From positions 1 through 20,705 of IMG/VR virus record IMGVR_UViG_3300025771_000245: a DNA stretch of 20,705 bases. One strand, written 5' to 3'. The notes beneath the pieces are model-generated. The model was not told the DNA's origin and did no database searches. It saw nothing but the letters and a program-made list of their open reading frames with translations. Numbering within the stretch: the first letter of the stretch is position 1; the number at the start of each line of letters is the position of its first letter. The position numbers were made by a program, and so were the translations under genes. Source of the DNA: a virus. This document shows positions 8,177 through 14,969 of the stretch, one piece after another.

Positions 8177-8401
8177 TTAGGCGTCCTTCTTTTTATTGCG
8201 TCCGGCTTTTTCATGTTCCCTAACCCATTTCATGTGCTGACCTGGAAAGTCTCCAGAAGCACCGTCAAGGTGGAAAGATGGGGCAGACACTAATCGCTTA
8301 GCATTAGCGCCACAACCACACCTACTAGTTGTGACGTCAGGCTGTACGAATTCTTCAAAGACATGTCCGTTAGTGCAACGGAAGTCATAGACTTTAAACA
8401 T
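8177..8401 (-). CDS. Small zinc-ribbon-like protein, FmdB type
   Basis: The 74-residue protein begins MFKVYDFRCTNGHVFEEFV and has a second cluster SRCGCGANAKRLVSAPSFH. Cys9 and His13 with Cys28 and Cys30 could bind zinc, in the pattern of FmdB-family ribbons (YxFxC-x-GH-xFE, then C-x-C, then RLxSAPSF). The C-terminus is basic (KAGRNKKKDA). The first knuckle has Gly-His where the family usually has a second Cys-Gly. These proteins are common in phage structural operons, where their role is unknown. The first 8 bases overlap the preceding gene, so translation is coupled. Confidence 0.7.
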   Translation of the reverse strand: MFKVYDFRCTNGHVFEEFVQPDVTTSRCGCGANAKRLVSAPSFHLDGASGDFPGQHMKWVREHEKAGRNKKKDA

Positions 8402-8648
8402 CTAAAGGTTCTTCGTCTTCTGCTTCTGCTTGCTCTCTAGCAGCAGTAATAGTGTTTTGTAAATTTATAATAGTCGCAAAGGCAGCTACTTGTCCTTTAC
8501 GATAATGTAAATCTTCTATGTCTTTTACTGTTTGAATATCAGCAAGCTGAGCAGCATTAGTAGAGAGTTCTTGTACGAGTTGTTTGAAACCTTCGTGGTT
8601 GAAGAGTTCGTTATAATTATTAAAATAAGTTTCAAGCTCGGGAGTCAT
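8394..8648 (-). CDS. Small helical hypothetical protein, first gene of capsid module
   Basis: The 84-residue acidic, helical protein has the pattern FNHEGFKQLVQEL in its first third and DIEDLHYRKGQVAAF with a C-terminal Glu/Asp tail. I know similar small proteins (FNHPGW, then YRRGQ) encoded just before scaffold or capsid genes in many marine phages, but no function. GAGGAAACT directly before ATG is a strong ribosome site. It is the first gene read from the promoter at 8671-8706, followed by the ribbon protein, scaffold and coat. Confidence 0.7.
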   Translation of the reverse strand: MTPELETYFNNYNELFNHEGFKQLVQELSTNAAQLADIQTVKDIEDLHYRKGQVAAFATIINLQNTITAAREQAEAEDEEPLDV

Positions 8649-8670
8649 AGTTTCCTCTAATGTTTAACTA

Positions 8671-8706
8671 TAGTAATAGTATAGCATATTTTTATTCATT
8701 TGTCAA
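8671..8706 (-). promoter_or_regulatory. Strong sigma70-type promoter for the capsid module
   Basis: The minus strand has TTGACA (8706-8701), a 17-base spacer and TATACT (8683-8678). The -10 is extended (TGC before TATACT), and the spacer is A/T rich. The -35 is perfect and the -10 matches 5 of 6. The -35 box overlaps the TGA stop of the QueC-like gene. Transcription should start near 8671, within or just before AACTATAGT (8666-8674), a word also found at the other main promoter. Confidence 0.85.
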
Positions 8707-9380
8707 GTCTTTTTTAGACTTTCTTGCATTGCTTTTTGACGATCACAAGCATGGCAGTCACCACACACAATAAAACCATCAAGAGCATCTGTAGGATGTC
8801 TACAGGACCAGTACATCTCACGTAGCTCTTCAGGCATACTTAAGTAGATACCTTTGCTACGTTCTACAGAGTTGTACGTCATGTGTTCAAAAGGTGCTAA
8901 CCAAATAGGCTTAACACGACGTGTAGTGCATAGTGCGTTTAACACACCTTGTGCTTCAGCACCTTCGTCCCTAAAGATGTTGTAGTCACCTGTATAAACA
9001 ATGTTAAATGTTTTACCTAAACCAGAAGCAACCCTCATAGCTTGGAATAGTGCAAGCACCATGTCTTTACCACCTGGATACTTAGCTTTCCAAGAGTACA
9101 CTGAGGAAGAAAACTCAAAGGGTCTTTGGTTCTTCCTCATGTAGTTGATCGTGTTCTCTATGGCTTTTGCTTCTGCTTTGACACGGCCTTCAGAGTTATC
9201 AATATGTATTGAGTGTACGTGTATGTCTTGTTCTGTGTGTTCCAAAAGGTTCCATAGTAATGACACACTGTCCATACCACCTGAGTACATTACTATGGCT
9301 GTTTCTTTGTCGTTCCCCTTGAAGTAGTTTTTGTTTAAACATATATCTAAAGCTTGCTTTACTTTAGTTTCATAACTCAC
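8703..9380 (-). CDS. queC: QueC-like 7-cyano-7-deazaguanine synthase (PP-loop ATPase)
   Basis: The 225-residue protein has the PP-loop ATP-binding motif SGGMDS at residues 33-38 after a beta strand (TAIVMY), and a following helix. A C-terminal four-Cys zinc site sits at Cys193, Cys206, Cys209 and Cys212 (WSC, then CGDCHACDRQ), as in QueC. QueC turns 7-carboxy-7-deazaguanine and ammonia into preQ0, using ATP. In phages, preQ0-pathway genes are linked to 7-deazaguanine DNA modification that protects from host nucleases, or to host tRNA queuosine supply. No queD, queE, folE or DNA transglycosylase (dpdA) gene is visible here. The gene overlaps the upstream small basic gene by 4 bases (ATGA), within the structural operon. 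A different PP-loop enzyme is possible but the Cys pattern argues for QueC. Confidence 0.8.
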   Translation of the reverse strand: MSYETKVKQALDICLNKNYFKGNDKETAIVMYSGGMDSVSLLWNLLEHTEQDIHVHSIHIDNSEGRVKAEAKAIENTINYMRKNQRPFEFSSSVYSWKAKYPGGKDMVLALFQAMRVASGLGKTFNIVYTGDYNIFRDEGAEAQGVLNALCTTRRVKPIWLAPFEHMTYNSVERSKGIYLSMPEELREMYWSCRHPTDALDGFIVCGDCHACDRQKAMQESLKKT

Positions 9381-9631
9381 TTTTTTCTACGTCTCCCTGA
9401 AGCTGTAACTGCGTGTTTTATTTTAGCAGGTCCGGTTTTTCGTCGCGCAGAAGAAGCCTTCTCAGCTTTGGTCATCTTAGCTGCAACAGCTTTAGGTCGA
9501 CAAGAAGGGTAAGGACGTTTACTCTTGGTAGCTGACTTACGACCACAAGGCTTACCCGTTTTAACGTCCACCCAGTCTTCTTTAAACCATTTCTTAAGGG
9601 CTGCACCCTCTTTACTTTTTCTTACGGCCAC
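9377..9631 (-). CDS. Small basic protein, DUF5872-like
   Basis: The protein is 84 residues if it begins at GTG 9631 (MAVRKSKEGAALKKW), or 92 from GTG 9655. I prefer 9631: GGGG lies 8 bases before it, the overlap with the upstream gene is smaller, and the domain I recall starts near this point. The motifs WFKEDWVDVKTGKPCGR and RPYPSCRPK with a Lys/Arg-rich tail match my memory of DUF5872, found in phages and large viruses and often next to similar small basic proteins. The function is unknown; the very basic, Cys-containing composition suggests nucleic-acid binding. It overlaps the QueC-like gene by ATGA. Confidence 0.7.
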   Translation of the reverse strand: MAVRKSKEGAALKKWFKEDWVDVKTGKPCGRKSATKSKRPYPSCRPKAVAAKMTKAEKASSARRKTGPAKIKHAVTASGRRRKK

Positions 9632-9773
9632 TTTTGTTACCCCAGTTTTTAGCACCTACCTTACGGCATTTGGCTACAGCACCAGAAGCGTACGCGGAAG
9701 GCCAGACTTTATATCTGGACTTGACCTTACGCGCACAAGCGTCGTTTGCCTTTTTAGTTTTTGCTTTTGGCAT
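9612..9773 (-). CDS. 53-residue basic protein with conserved YKVWPSAYASGA motif
   Basis: The frame runs from ATG 9773 to TAA 9612, filling a gap between two basic-protein genes. It begins MPKAKTKKANDACARKVKSR and has the block YKVWPSAYASGAVAKCRKV, then GAKNWG and a basic end. This KVWPSAYASG..CRKxGAxNWG pattern is one I recognise from small proteins in many phages and large viruses. About a third of residues are Lys or Arg and two Cys are conserved in position. The function is unknown. It overlaps the following gene by about 20 bases. Confidence 0.75.
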   Translation of the reverse strand: MPKAKTKKANDACARKVKSRYKVWPSAYASGAVAKCRKVGAKNWGNKSGRKKK

Positions 9774-9778
9774 AGCCG

Positions 9779-10039
9779 TTACTTCTTTTTCTTTCTGTTA
9801 GTTGCTGTTCGTTGACCGCGTTTTGGTAAAGCAACTTTCTTTTTAGGCTTTGTTGTTTTCATTCCGTAACCAGGCATAGCTTTCTCCTTTGCTGTCTTAG
9901 ACAGGTCTTCAAAATGGAAAAGTTTTACAGATGTCTTTCCGTGAGTTTTACCTGAGTGTAACGACCCATCAGGCATCTTGTGCGTACCGCCTGTATATTC
10001 AGTGCCGTCACGCTTATAATGTTTTACACCTTTAGCCAT
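9779..10039 (-). CDS. 86-residue basic protein with Gly/His-rich N-terminus
   Basis: The product begins MAKGVKHYKRDGTEYTGGTH and has KMPDGSLHSGKTH, then KLFHFEDLSKTAKEKA and a Lys/Arg-rich tail ending KKKK. Small proteins with KHYKxDGTEY..HKMPxG..HxGxxH..LFHFxDLS are familiar to me from marine phage structural regions. The N-terminal half looks like a small beta domain and the tail is highly positive. No enzyme motif is visible. The fit within a run of basic genes suggests a common role, perhaps with packaged DNA, which is inference. Confidence 0.7.
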   Translation of the reverse strand: MAKGVKHYKRDGTEYTGGTHKMPDGSLHSGKTHGKTSVKLFHFEDLSKTAKEKAMPGYGMKTTKPKKKVALPKRGQRTATNRKKKK

Positions 10040-10043
10040 AGTA

Positions 10044-10310
10044 TTACCATTTTTTACATGACCAGTATCTAGCTGTTAGTTTACTGGGCGGGTTTGTGTC
10101 ACACTTGTGACGCGCTCTGAACGACTTACGTCGCGCTGGCTGGTCTTTTTTGATAGTCATCTTAGCGTCACCAAAACGTATGGTCTTAGTCTTATCGCCT
10201 TGTTTGGCTACTACTACAAACTTCTTAGTAGGGTGATTAGGTGTTCTCTTTGGTTTGTTGAACCCGCTTACGCCCGCTCGTGCTAGTTTTGGGTCTTTCT
10301 TTGAGGGCAT
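10044..10310 (-). CDS. 88-residue basic protein, DUF5754-like
   Basis: The product begins MPSKKDPKLARAGVSGFNKP. Its core KKFVVVAKQGDKTKTIRFGD is followed by a block with RRKSFRARHKCD and a C-terminal KLTARYWSCKKW. The pattern VVAKxGxKxKTIRFGD...RRKSFRARHxC...ARYWSCKxW is one I recall from small virus and phage proteins, probably the DUF5754 family, though the name is from memory. The function is unknown and the protein is strongly basic. The ATG overlaps the portal stop by one base (TAATG), and the first quarter overlaps the coiled-coil gene at 10237-10422 in another frame. Confidence 0.7.
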   Translation of the reverse strand: MPSKKDPKLARAGVSGFNKPKRTPNHPTKKFVVVAKQGDKTKTIRFGDAKMTIKKDQPARRKSFRARHKCDTNPPSKLTARYWSCKKW

Positions 10311-10422
10311 TACTCAACTCCTCTATTTGGCGCTCCAGTAGGTCCAGTCGGTCGAACTGGCCTTTGAAGTTGTTGTTGATCTGGTCTAGGAGGATTTGCA
10401 TTTCGCGTTGCGTTATTAGCAT
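10237..10422 (-). CDS. Probable overlapping gene: 61-residue coiled-coil protein
   Basis: This frame overlaps the portal 3' end by 113 bases and the next gene's 5' end by 74. It looks real because AAGGA lies 7 bases before its ATG, a strong ribosome site inside the portal frame. The product has a good amphipathic helix (MQILLDQINNNFKGQFDRL, then DLLERQIEELSNAL) followed by a Lys/Arg/Thr-rich tail. The portal in this stretch is low-complexity Pro/Asn/Gln tail, so the second frame may be the constrained one. Short proteins of the type ITQREMQxLLxQIN..FxxxxxRLxxLE are known to me from other marine phages. The function is unknown. A chance frame cannot be excluded. Confidence 0.5.
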   Translation of the reverse strand: MLITQREMQILLDQINNNFKGQFDRLDLLERQIEELSNALKERPKTSTSGRKRVQQTKENT

Positions 10423-12349
10423 TAGATTGTCCTTTTTGGTCTATTGCTTTTTCTTTGATAAGCGTTTCAGCAACTTTTAGACGACGTTCAAACTCTTTGT
10501 CCTCTTGGTCACCTTCACGCAGGTTACGGGTAATAGCGTTAATCTTGTCAATTTCAAGCTCTTGAGGTACTGCTTGAGCTTCTGCAGCCAACTTAGCGGC
10601 TCTAGCCTGTGACTCTTGAGCCTGAGCAGATAGTGCTGCAGTTTGTGACTGCTGGAATGCCATCTGCGCTTGCTGAGCCTCCATTTGCATCTGTTGTGCT
10701 TGAGGATTAGGCTGCATTGCTTGCTGCATAGCTGCAATAAGCTCTTCACGGTTAGACAAGTTCATGTTGTCAATAACTGACTGTATTAGTGTACTGTACA
10801 ATGGTGAGTCCTGACCCATAGTCTGCAACAACTGTACAAGCTGAGTAACTTCGTATTCACGAGCAATAATTCCTAATGTACTGCTTGCATTAAACTTGTA
10901 GTCAGCAACAGGGTAGTTTTCTGGGTCAAACTGCATGTACCGATGTGCAGCTTTCTTAACAAATGGAATTAGGAAAGACTGCTGGAAGTTAATTAGTGTG
11001 CGCTTATGACGCTTAATAATAGCGCCAAGAGACATACTAATACCAGCGGCAGTAGCCTCGCCATTAACCTGACCTGCAATTCCTGCTGAGTCAACGGCTC
11101 CTGTTGCCTGCTGTACCATTTGCTGCAATGCTCCGGCTTGAGCAAAAGTGATTTGATTAACTTGACCAAAGTTGAATGGCTGGAGTACTTCACGCGGATC
11201 TCCGTTAGTCAGAATCATTTTACCAGGACGTACTTCTGGTTTTGCACCGCGTGGTAAACGAGTAGCGTCTATAGCCATCATCGGGTGAATAGTAAGGCTT
11301 AGTGCGTCAATACGTGCGCGTAGTTCTGTGTCCAAGGCTTTCTGACTGTTGTAACCTTTTTCACAAACACCACGACCCCAAAAGCGACCTGGTACTACGT
11401 CCCAAGGAAAAGCTACTACAGGACGATCAGACATCATGTAAGGGTTAGCCTCTGCCTTCAAAAGTATACCGCCGTTAGCAACCACTACAACGGCCTCTAC
11501 GTAACGTGACTCAGCGTCTACCTCTCCTACCACTTCTTCGTCTTCGTCGCTTACAGCGGAATCTAGAAGCTCTCGTGGCACTAAACCGTAGTACTTAGTT
11601 AAACGTACCTTGTCGTCGTTGTAAATAGTTAAGTCTTGGTCAGGTTCCAAATCAGTATCGGGAGCAGCGGAACCTACGTACACGTCACGGTACACGCCTT
11701 GTTCCTGTAGAAGTTCCACTTGGTGTTTACTAACAAACTCATCAATAGCTACACCCATAGCGTCTTCAACATTGGTTGCTACTGGATCAATCAGGAAGTT
11801 CTGAGGCATTACTGGCTTAAGCTTAACAACTACACGGTCAGTAATGTTGACACCAACTGCCTGCAACTGTCCTTCCATAATAGGCTCAGTAGCAGGAACC
11901 ATTTCCTTCATTTCTTCAATAACAATCTCACCAATGCCTGTACCAAAGACTGCTGAGTTAATTAGACACTCTGCGACAGCCTTACGTACCATGCAGTTTT
12001 CAAAGTCTTCCGTAAGCTTGTTACGTAGGAACTGCACGTCTTGTCTTTGGGTGTCACCAAGGTTGTCACTAACGTCAAACCACTTACCACGTCCGAAGGT
12101 GGCTTCTTCTAGTTCTGCTACATTAGACTCAACTGCTTGCTGAAGTGCAGGAGAAATAATACGGGAACGCTCAGACCCACGCTGGCTGTCAGCAGGATCC
12201 CATTGACCACGCCAGAGTCGATAATATTCTTCAAATTTACTTTCATAGTTGCTTTCGTAGTGGTCTCTCCAGTCTTCGCATTTAGTCATGACCCAGTCCT
12301 CAAGAGACTCTTGGATCATCAATGGGTCTTGTTCGTATAGTTCACTCAT
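10310..12349 (-). CDS. Portal protein (head-tail connector)
   Basis: The 679-residue protein starts MSELYEQDPLMIQESLEDW. Features seen: an early helix with WRDHYESNYESKFEEYYRLW, then SRIISPALQQAVESNVAELE, a wing-like central part with VVAFPWDVVPGRFWGRGVCE, and helices with GEATAAGISMSLGAIIKRH before the clip/stem region. A long Gln/Ala-rich helical C-terminus (from about 555) forms the barrel-like tail, ending in a Pro/Asn/Gln stretch. These are typical of P22-like or podovirus-type portals, which form the dodecameric ring for DNA entry and binding of terminase. It directly follows the large terminase gene, with AGGA 7 bases before ATG. Confidence 0.88.
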   Translation of the reverse strand: MSELYEQDPLMIQESLEDWVMTKCEDWRDHYESNYESKFEEYYRLWRGQWDPADSQRGSERSRIISPALQQAVESNVAELEEATFGRGKWFDVSDNLGDTQRQDVQFLRNKLTEDFENCMVRKAVAECLINSAVFGTGIGEIVIEEMKEMVPATEPIMEGQLQAVGVNITDRVVVKLKPVMPQNFLIDPVATNVEDAMGVAIDEFVSKHQVELLQEQGVYRDVYVGSAAPDTDLEPDQDLTIYNDDKVRLTKYYGLVPRELLDSAVSDEDEEVVGEVDAESRYVEAVVVVANGGILLKAEANPYMMSDRPVVAFPWDVVPGRFWGRGVCEKGYNSQKALDTELRARIDALSLTIHPMMAIDATRLPRGAKPEVRPGKMILTNGDPREVLQPFNFGQVNQITFAQAGALQQMVQQATGAVDSAGIAGQVNGEATAAGISMSLGAIIKRHKRTLINFQQSFLIPFVKKAAHRYMQFDPENYPVADYKFNASSTLGIIAREYEVTQLVQLLQTMGQDSPLYSTLIQSVIDNMNLSNREELIAAMQQAMQPNPQAQQMQMEAQQAQMAFQQSQTAALSAQAQESQARAAKLAAEAQAVPQELEIDKINAITRNLREGDQEDKEFERRLKVAETLIKEKAIDQKGQSNANNATRNANPPRPDQQQLQRPVRPTGPTGAPNRGVE

Positions 12350-12350
12350 A

Positions 12351-13601
12351 TTAGTATCCTGCTACTACGTCTAAGATTTCGTGGTCTTCAATCTCGTACG
12401 TATAGTCGTACGCCACATTAGCCAGCTGGTCGATGTAAGCTAAAGCGTCAACCAAGTCATCGTGAGTTAATGGATCAGGGAACTGAAACAGCTGGTCAAG
12501 AAATCTAGCGTTCCATTCACCTTTATTTAACGTAATGTAGCCGTTTTCAAACCTACCTTGTAACGCCCACATAACTCTGTCTGTTTTCTTTTTATTACCG
12601 TGTGTCAGTTCTTCTACTCTAAAAAACGTACCGTACTTCTTTTGTAAGTCCACTAAAGGAGACATTACAGCTTGCTTAGCAATACCTCTTTCGATTCCAA
12701 CCGATATGGGACGATAATCTCTAACGGCCTGAAAGATTTTGGTAGCCGTTTCGTCAAGACTCCATCGTCCATATATGATATTGTCAACAAACCAACCATG
12801 CTCACTAACTTTAACGACGGCAATGGCAGTTTCGTCAAGTTTAGAATTCTTTGTTCGTTTTTTATTGACTTCTTCAAAACCTGCCAAGTCAACGGCAATG
12901 TAGTAATCTCCTATTTCCGGCTTATCCTCACTAAAGCGTACCCAGTCTTCCTTAAACATTTCTGACCCACGCGCTTCAAACGACGCCATAAATTCCTGAC
13001 GAAACGCATAAGACGACATAGAGCGTTTAGCAACATCAATTTCGTCCGCATCCAATAATGGATTGTCATAAGAAGTAAAGTGCCAAGCTTTGTACGTCGG
13101 ATCATCGTCTAACTCCGCATATTTGTACAACTCATAAAAATGGTTGCGACCCATAGGTGTCCCTATGAACATCGCACAGCCCTTTTGGTCAGCCAAAGCA
13201 GGTCTCAAGATTTGTTCAAATACGTCAGGTTTCATGTCTGCGTACTCGTCCATCACTAGGAACTTGAGGCTGACACCTCGCATTGTCTCTGGTCTATCAG
13301 CACCTTTTAGGCTAATGGTAGCACCGTTGACAAGCTTAATTTGAAGATTATTAATGTGACTACCGCTAATAACAGGATGCCCCAGTTCAAGCAGGGTTTG
13401 CCACATGATGTCTCTGGCTTGTCCTTGAGTAGGTGCGACGTAAAATACATGGCCTCTGTCCGCCTGTAGTGCATTAACTATTAACATCCATGCTGCTAAC
13501 CTAGACTTACCTGTACGTCGCCCAGCAGCTACTATTTTAAATCTTGTTTCATCTGCCCAGACTTCCTGTTGCCAAGGCAGTAGTTCTATATTAAGATCCA
13601 T
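12351..13601 (-). CDS. terL: Terminase large subunit
   Basis: The 416-residue protein has both parts of a packaging motor. ATPase: Walker A GRRTGKS (27-33), Walker B FLVMDEY (114-120, Asp118 and Glu119) and coupling motif GTP (147-149). RNase H-like nuclease: Asp238 in YYIAVDLAG, Glu304 in VGIERG, and Asp382/Asp385 in HDDLVDALAY. It binds the portal, pumps DNA into the head with ATP and cuts the concatemer. The length is on the short side of the usual 420-600. The start MDLNIELLPWQQEVW overlaps the preceding gene by 11 bases. The type of DNA end (cos, pac or repeats) cannot be told from motifs alone. Confidence 0.95.
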   Translation of the reverse strand: MDLNIELLPWQQEVWADETRFKIVAAGRRTGKSRLAAWMLIVNALQADRGHVFYVAPTQGQARDIMWQTLLELGHPVISGSHINNLQIKLVNGATISLKGADRPETMRGVSLKFLVMDEYADMKPDVFEQILRPALADQKGCAMFIGTPMGRNHFYELYKYAELDDDPTYKAWHFTSYDNPLLDADEIDVAKRSMSSYAFRQEFMASFEARGSEMFKEDWVRFSEDKPEIGDYYIAVDLAGFEEVNKKRTKNSKLDETAIAVVKVSEHGWFVDNIIYGRWSLDETATKIFQAVRDYRPISVGIERGIAKQAVMSPLVDLQKKYGTFFRVEELTHGNKKKTDRVMWALQGRFENGYITLNKGEWNARFLDQLFQFPDPLTHDDLVDALAYIDQLANVAYDYTYEIEDHEILDVVAGY

Positions 13602-13953
13602 TAAAATTACTAAACGCTGCTGGTCTTTCTAGTAACTGAAAGGTAACTGCTACTTCCATTTGCCCTGTTGACGAAGACGCTTGAGTTTTTACAGTGTCTC
13701 CGTTATGTAGTACAAAAATACCGTTGTCGTTTTGACCGCCTATGATTTCTTTGTTGCCTGCACCAATGCTAGTGCCGTCAAAGAAGTACATTTGGTCTAC
13801 ACCGCCTGTCTCCCACCAAAGACTTATTTGATTTGTACTGCCACCGTGGTTAGCAATAAAGATATACACAATATGTATCGTGTAACCGGATGGTATAGTG
13901 AACAGTGTCTGCTCAGTAGCGTCTGATAACGTAATGTGTTTTGTATGAAGCAT
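13591..13953 (-). CDS. 120-residue beta-rich hypothetical protein
   Basis: I place the start at ATG 13953 (MLHTKHITLSDATEQTLF), which overlaps the endolysin stop as TAATG; an ATG 12 bases upstream is also open. The sequence is mainly beta-forming (TIPSGYTIHIVYIFIANHG, then ISLWWETGG) with Gly/Asn turns and ends LLERPAAFSNFNGS. This pattern (a short strand series with HNGDTVKTQASSSTGQMEVA) resembles small decoration or fibre-tip-like domains in phages, but I cannot assign a family. It lies between endolysin and terminase, so a virion role is plausible. No catalytic motif or membrane segment is seen. Confidence 0.65.
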   Translation of the reverse strand: MLHTKHITLSDATEQTLFTIPSGYTIHIVYIFIANHGGSTNQISLWWETGGVDQMYFFDGTSIGAGNKEIIGGQNDNGIFVLHNGDTVKTQASSSTGQMEVAVTFQLLERPAAFSNFNGS

Positions 13954-14303
13954 TAGTAAGTCCACATAACAGGTGATGTACCGCGTGTGTCTACGTGTAC
14001 AAAACCCTTGTCAATACCAATGCCAGTAAACTTAAGCTCAATGGCTTTGGTTACAATCGTAAGGCGATCAGCGGCATTTGTTATTTTTATGTCTGCCGCG
14101 ATGCCTTGTGCGTGAGTACCAGGTACGTCTTTCTTAGCCTCTATAGGATGCTTGGTTGGATGCCTATAGCCACTCGTGACTTCAAAAGGAAAACCACATG
14201 CCTCACGTAACTCGTCTAACTTTTCTAAAAACTCTCGTTCCATGTTGTTGGTGCCTGTAACCTGACAGTCAAACTCTTCTCGTGTGAAGTACTTAAGAGA
14301 CAT
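13953..14303 (-). CDS. Endolysin, M15 (D-Ala-D-Ala type) peptidase
   Basis: The 116-residue single-domain protein carries the zinc ligands of peptidase M15: His64 and Asp71 in GTHAQGIAAD and His103 in FVHVDTRG (with Asp105), plus the SGYRHP block at 44-49. These enzymes cut peptidoglycan stem peptides. The short length and lack of signal peptide or cell-wall-binding domain suit a Gram-negative phage lysin released by a holin. Residues 1-40 hold the usual helix (FTREEFDCQVTG, MEREFLEKLDEL). It is separated from the holin by more than 12 kb and sits between small and large terminase genes. Confidence 0.85.
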   Translation of the reverse strand: MSLKYFTREEFDCQVTGTNNMEREFLEKLDELREACGFPFEVTSGYRHPTKHPIEAKKDVPGTHAQGIAADIKITNAADRLTIVTKAIELKFTGIGIDKGFVHVDTRGTSPVMWTY

Positions 14304-14676
14304 CTTCTACTTCTCCTTCAATAATGTCAGGTGTTGAGACCTCAGCAGTACCAACGCCACTAATGTTGATCTGAATAGCGTTTCTACCAGTGTCCTTTAC
14401 TACGTCTTTTTCAAAAGCACCTACAGGCAACATACGGTCCATAATTAACTTCCAAGCTGCAGCCTGATTCTTATGGTCGTTGTCCAAAGCAGCATCAAAA
14501 ATAGTCTCCAACACCAGTCGTGACTTAGGTGACGCCAACATACGTGCTTTGTATTCATTGATTATCGCTGCGTCACCCTTTGGTCGGCCTACTTTGCCTT
14601 TGTTACCTGGCTTAACAGCAGCTACTTCTGACTTTCGGGGTCTACCACGACCTCTTTTTTTTATTTCTTGAGTCAT
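14293..14676 (-). CDS. Putative terminase small subunit with two AT-hooks
   Basis: The 127-residue protein has AT-hook motifs GRGRPRK (9-15) and VGRPKGD (29-35) in a basic N-terminus. A helical core follows with IINEYKARMLASPKSRLVLE and HKNQAAAWKLIMDRMLP, and an acidic tail (GEVEDVS). AT-hooks bind the minor groove of A/T-rich DNA. DNA recognition at the N-terminus, helical oligomer core and place upstream of terminase large fit a small terminase subunit, which picks the packaging site. No enzyme motif is present, and a transcription regulator is an alternative. It is the first gene of the late block, read from the promoter at 14698-14733. Confidence 0.65.
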   Translation of the reverse strand: MTQEIKKRGRGRPRKSEVAAVKPGNKGKVGRPKGDAAIINEYKARMLASPKSRLVLETIFDAALDNDHKNQAAAWKLIMDRMLPVGAFEKDVVKDTGRNAIQINISGVGTAEVSTPDIIEGEVEDVS

Positions 14677-14697
14677 GATTAAAATTATCCCTAATTA

Positions 14698-14754
14698 CAA
14701 CTATAGTATAACACAAGTTTACACAAAAGTCAAGTTATTTTTTAGTTATTTTAC
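14698..14754 (-). promoter_or_regulatory. Main late promoter with A/T-rich UP-like element
   Basis: The minus strand has TTGACT (14733-14728), a 17-base spacer and TATACT (14710-14705), with TGT in front of the -10 as an extended element. Upstream of -35, positions 14734-14754 are almost only A and T (AAAATAACTAAAAAATAAC on the minus strand), like a UP element. The -10 region overlaps AACTATAGT (14699-14707). This looks like a strong host-sigma70 promoter for the minus-strand block, with start near 14698. Confidence 0.85.
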
Positions 14755-14969
14755 AAAGTAGTAGTTTTACTAGTGAAAACAATAGGTTACATGAGTAGTA
14801 ATTACCGTTATTTTTTCTAATTTTGGCTTATTTTGTGCTTAGGTGGCTACAACTATAGTTATACAGCGGCAACACGGGCTCCCCCCTTGAATTTACACCA
14901 GGAAACCGAAGAAGTCAAGTGGTAATTTACACAGTTGACATGGGTTGCAACTCGTGTTAGCCACTGGAG

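Noticed and set aside
8705-8721. Terminator for the queC-like transcript
   Set aside because: The 6-bp stem is A/T rich and lacks a following U run on the minus strand.
14890-14918. Minus-strand TTGACT-17-TAAATT
   Set aside because: The -10 matches only 4 of 6 and it lies far upstream of the better promoter at 14698-14733; possible secondary start, not supported enough.
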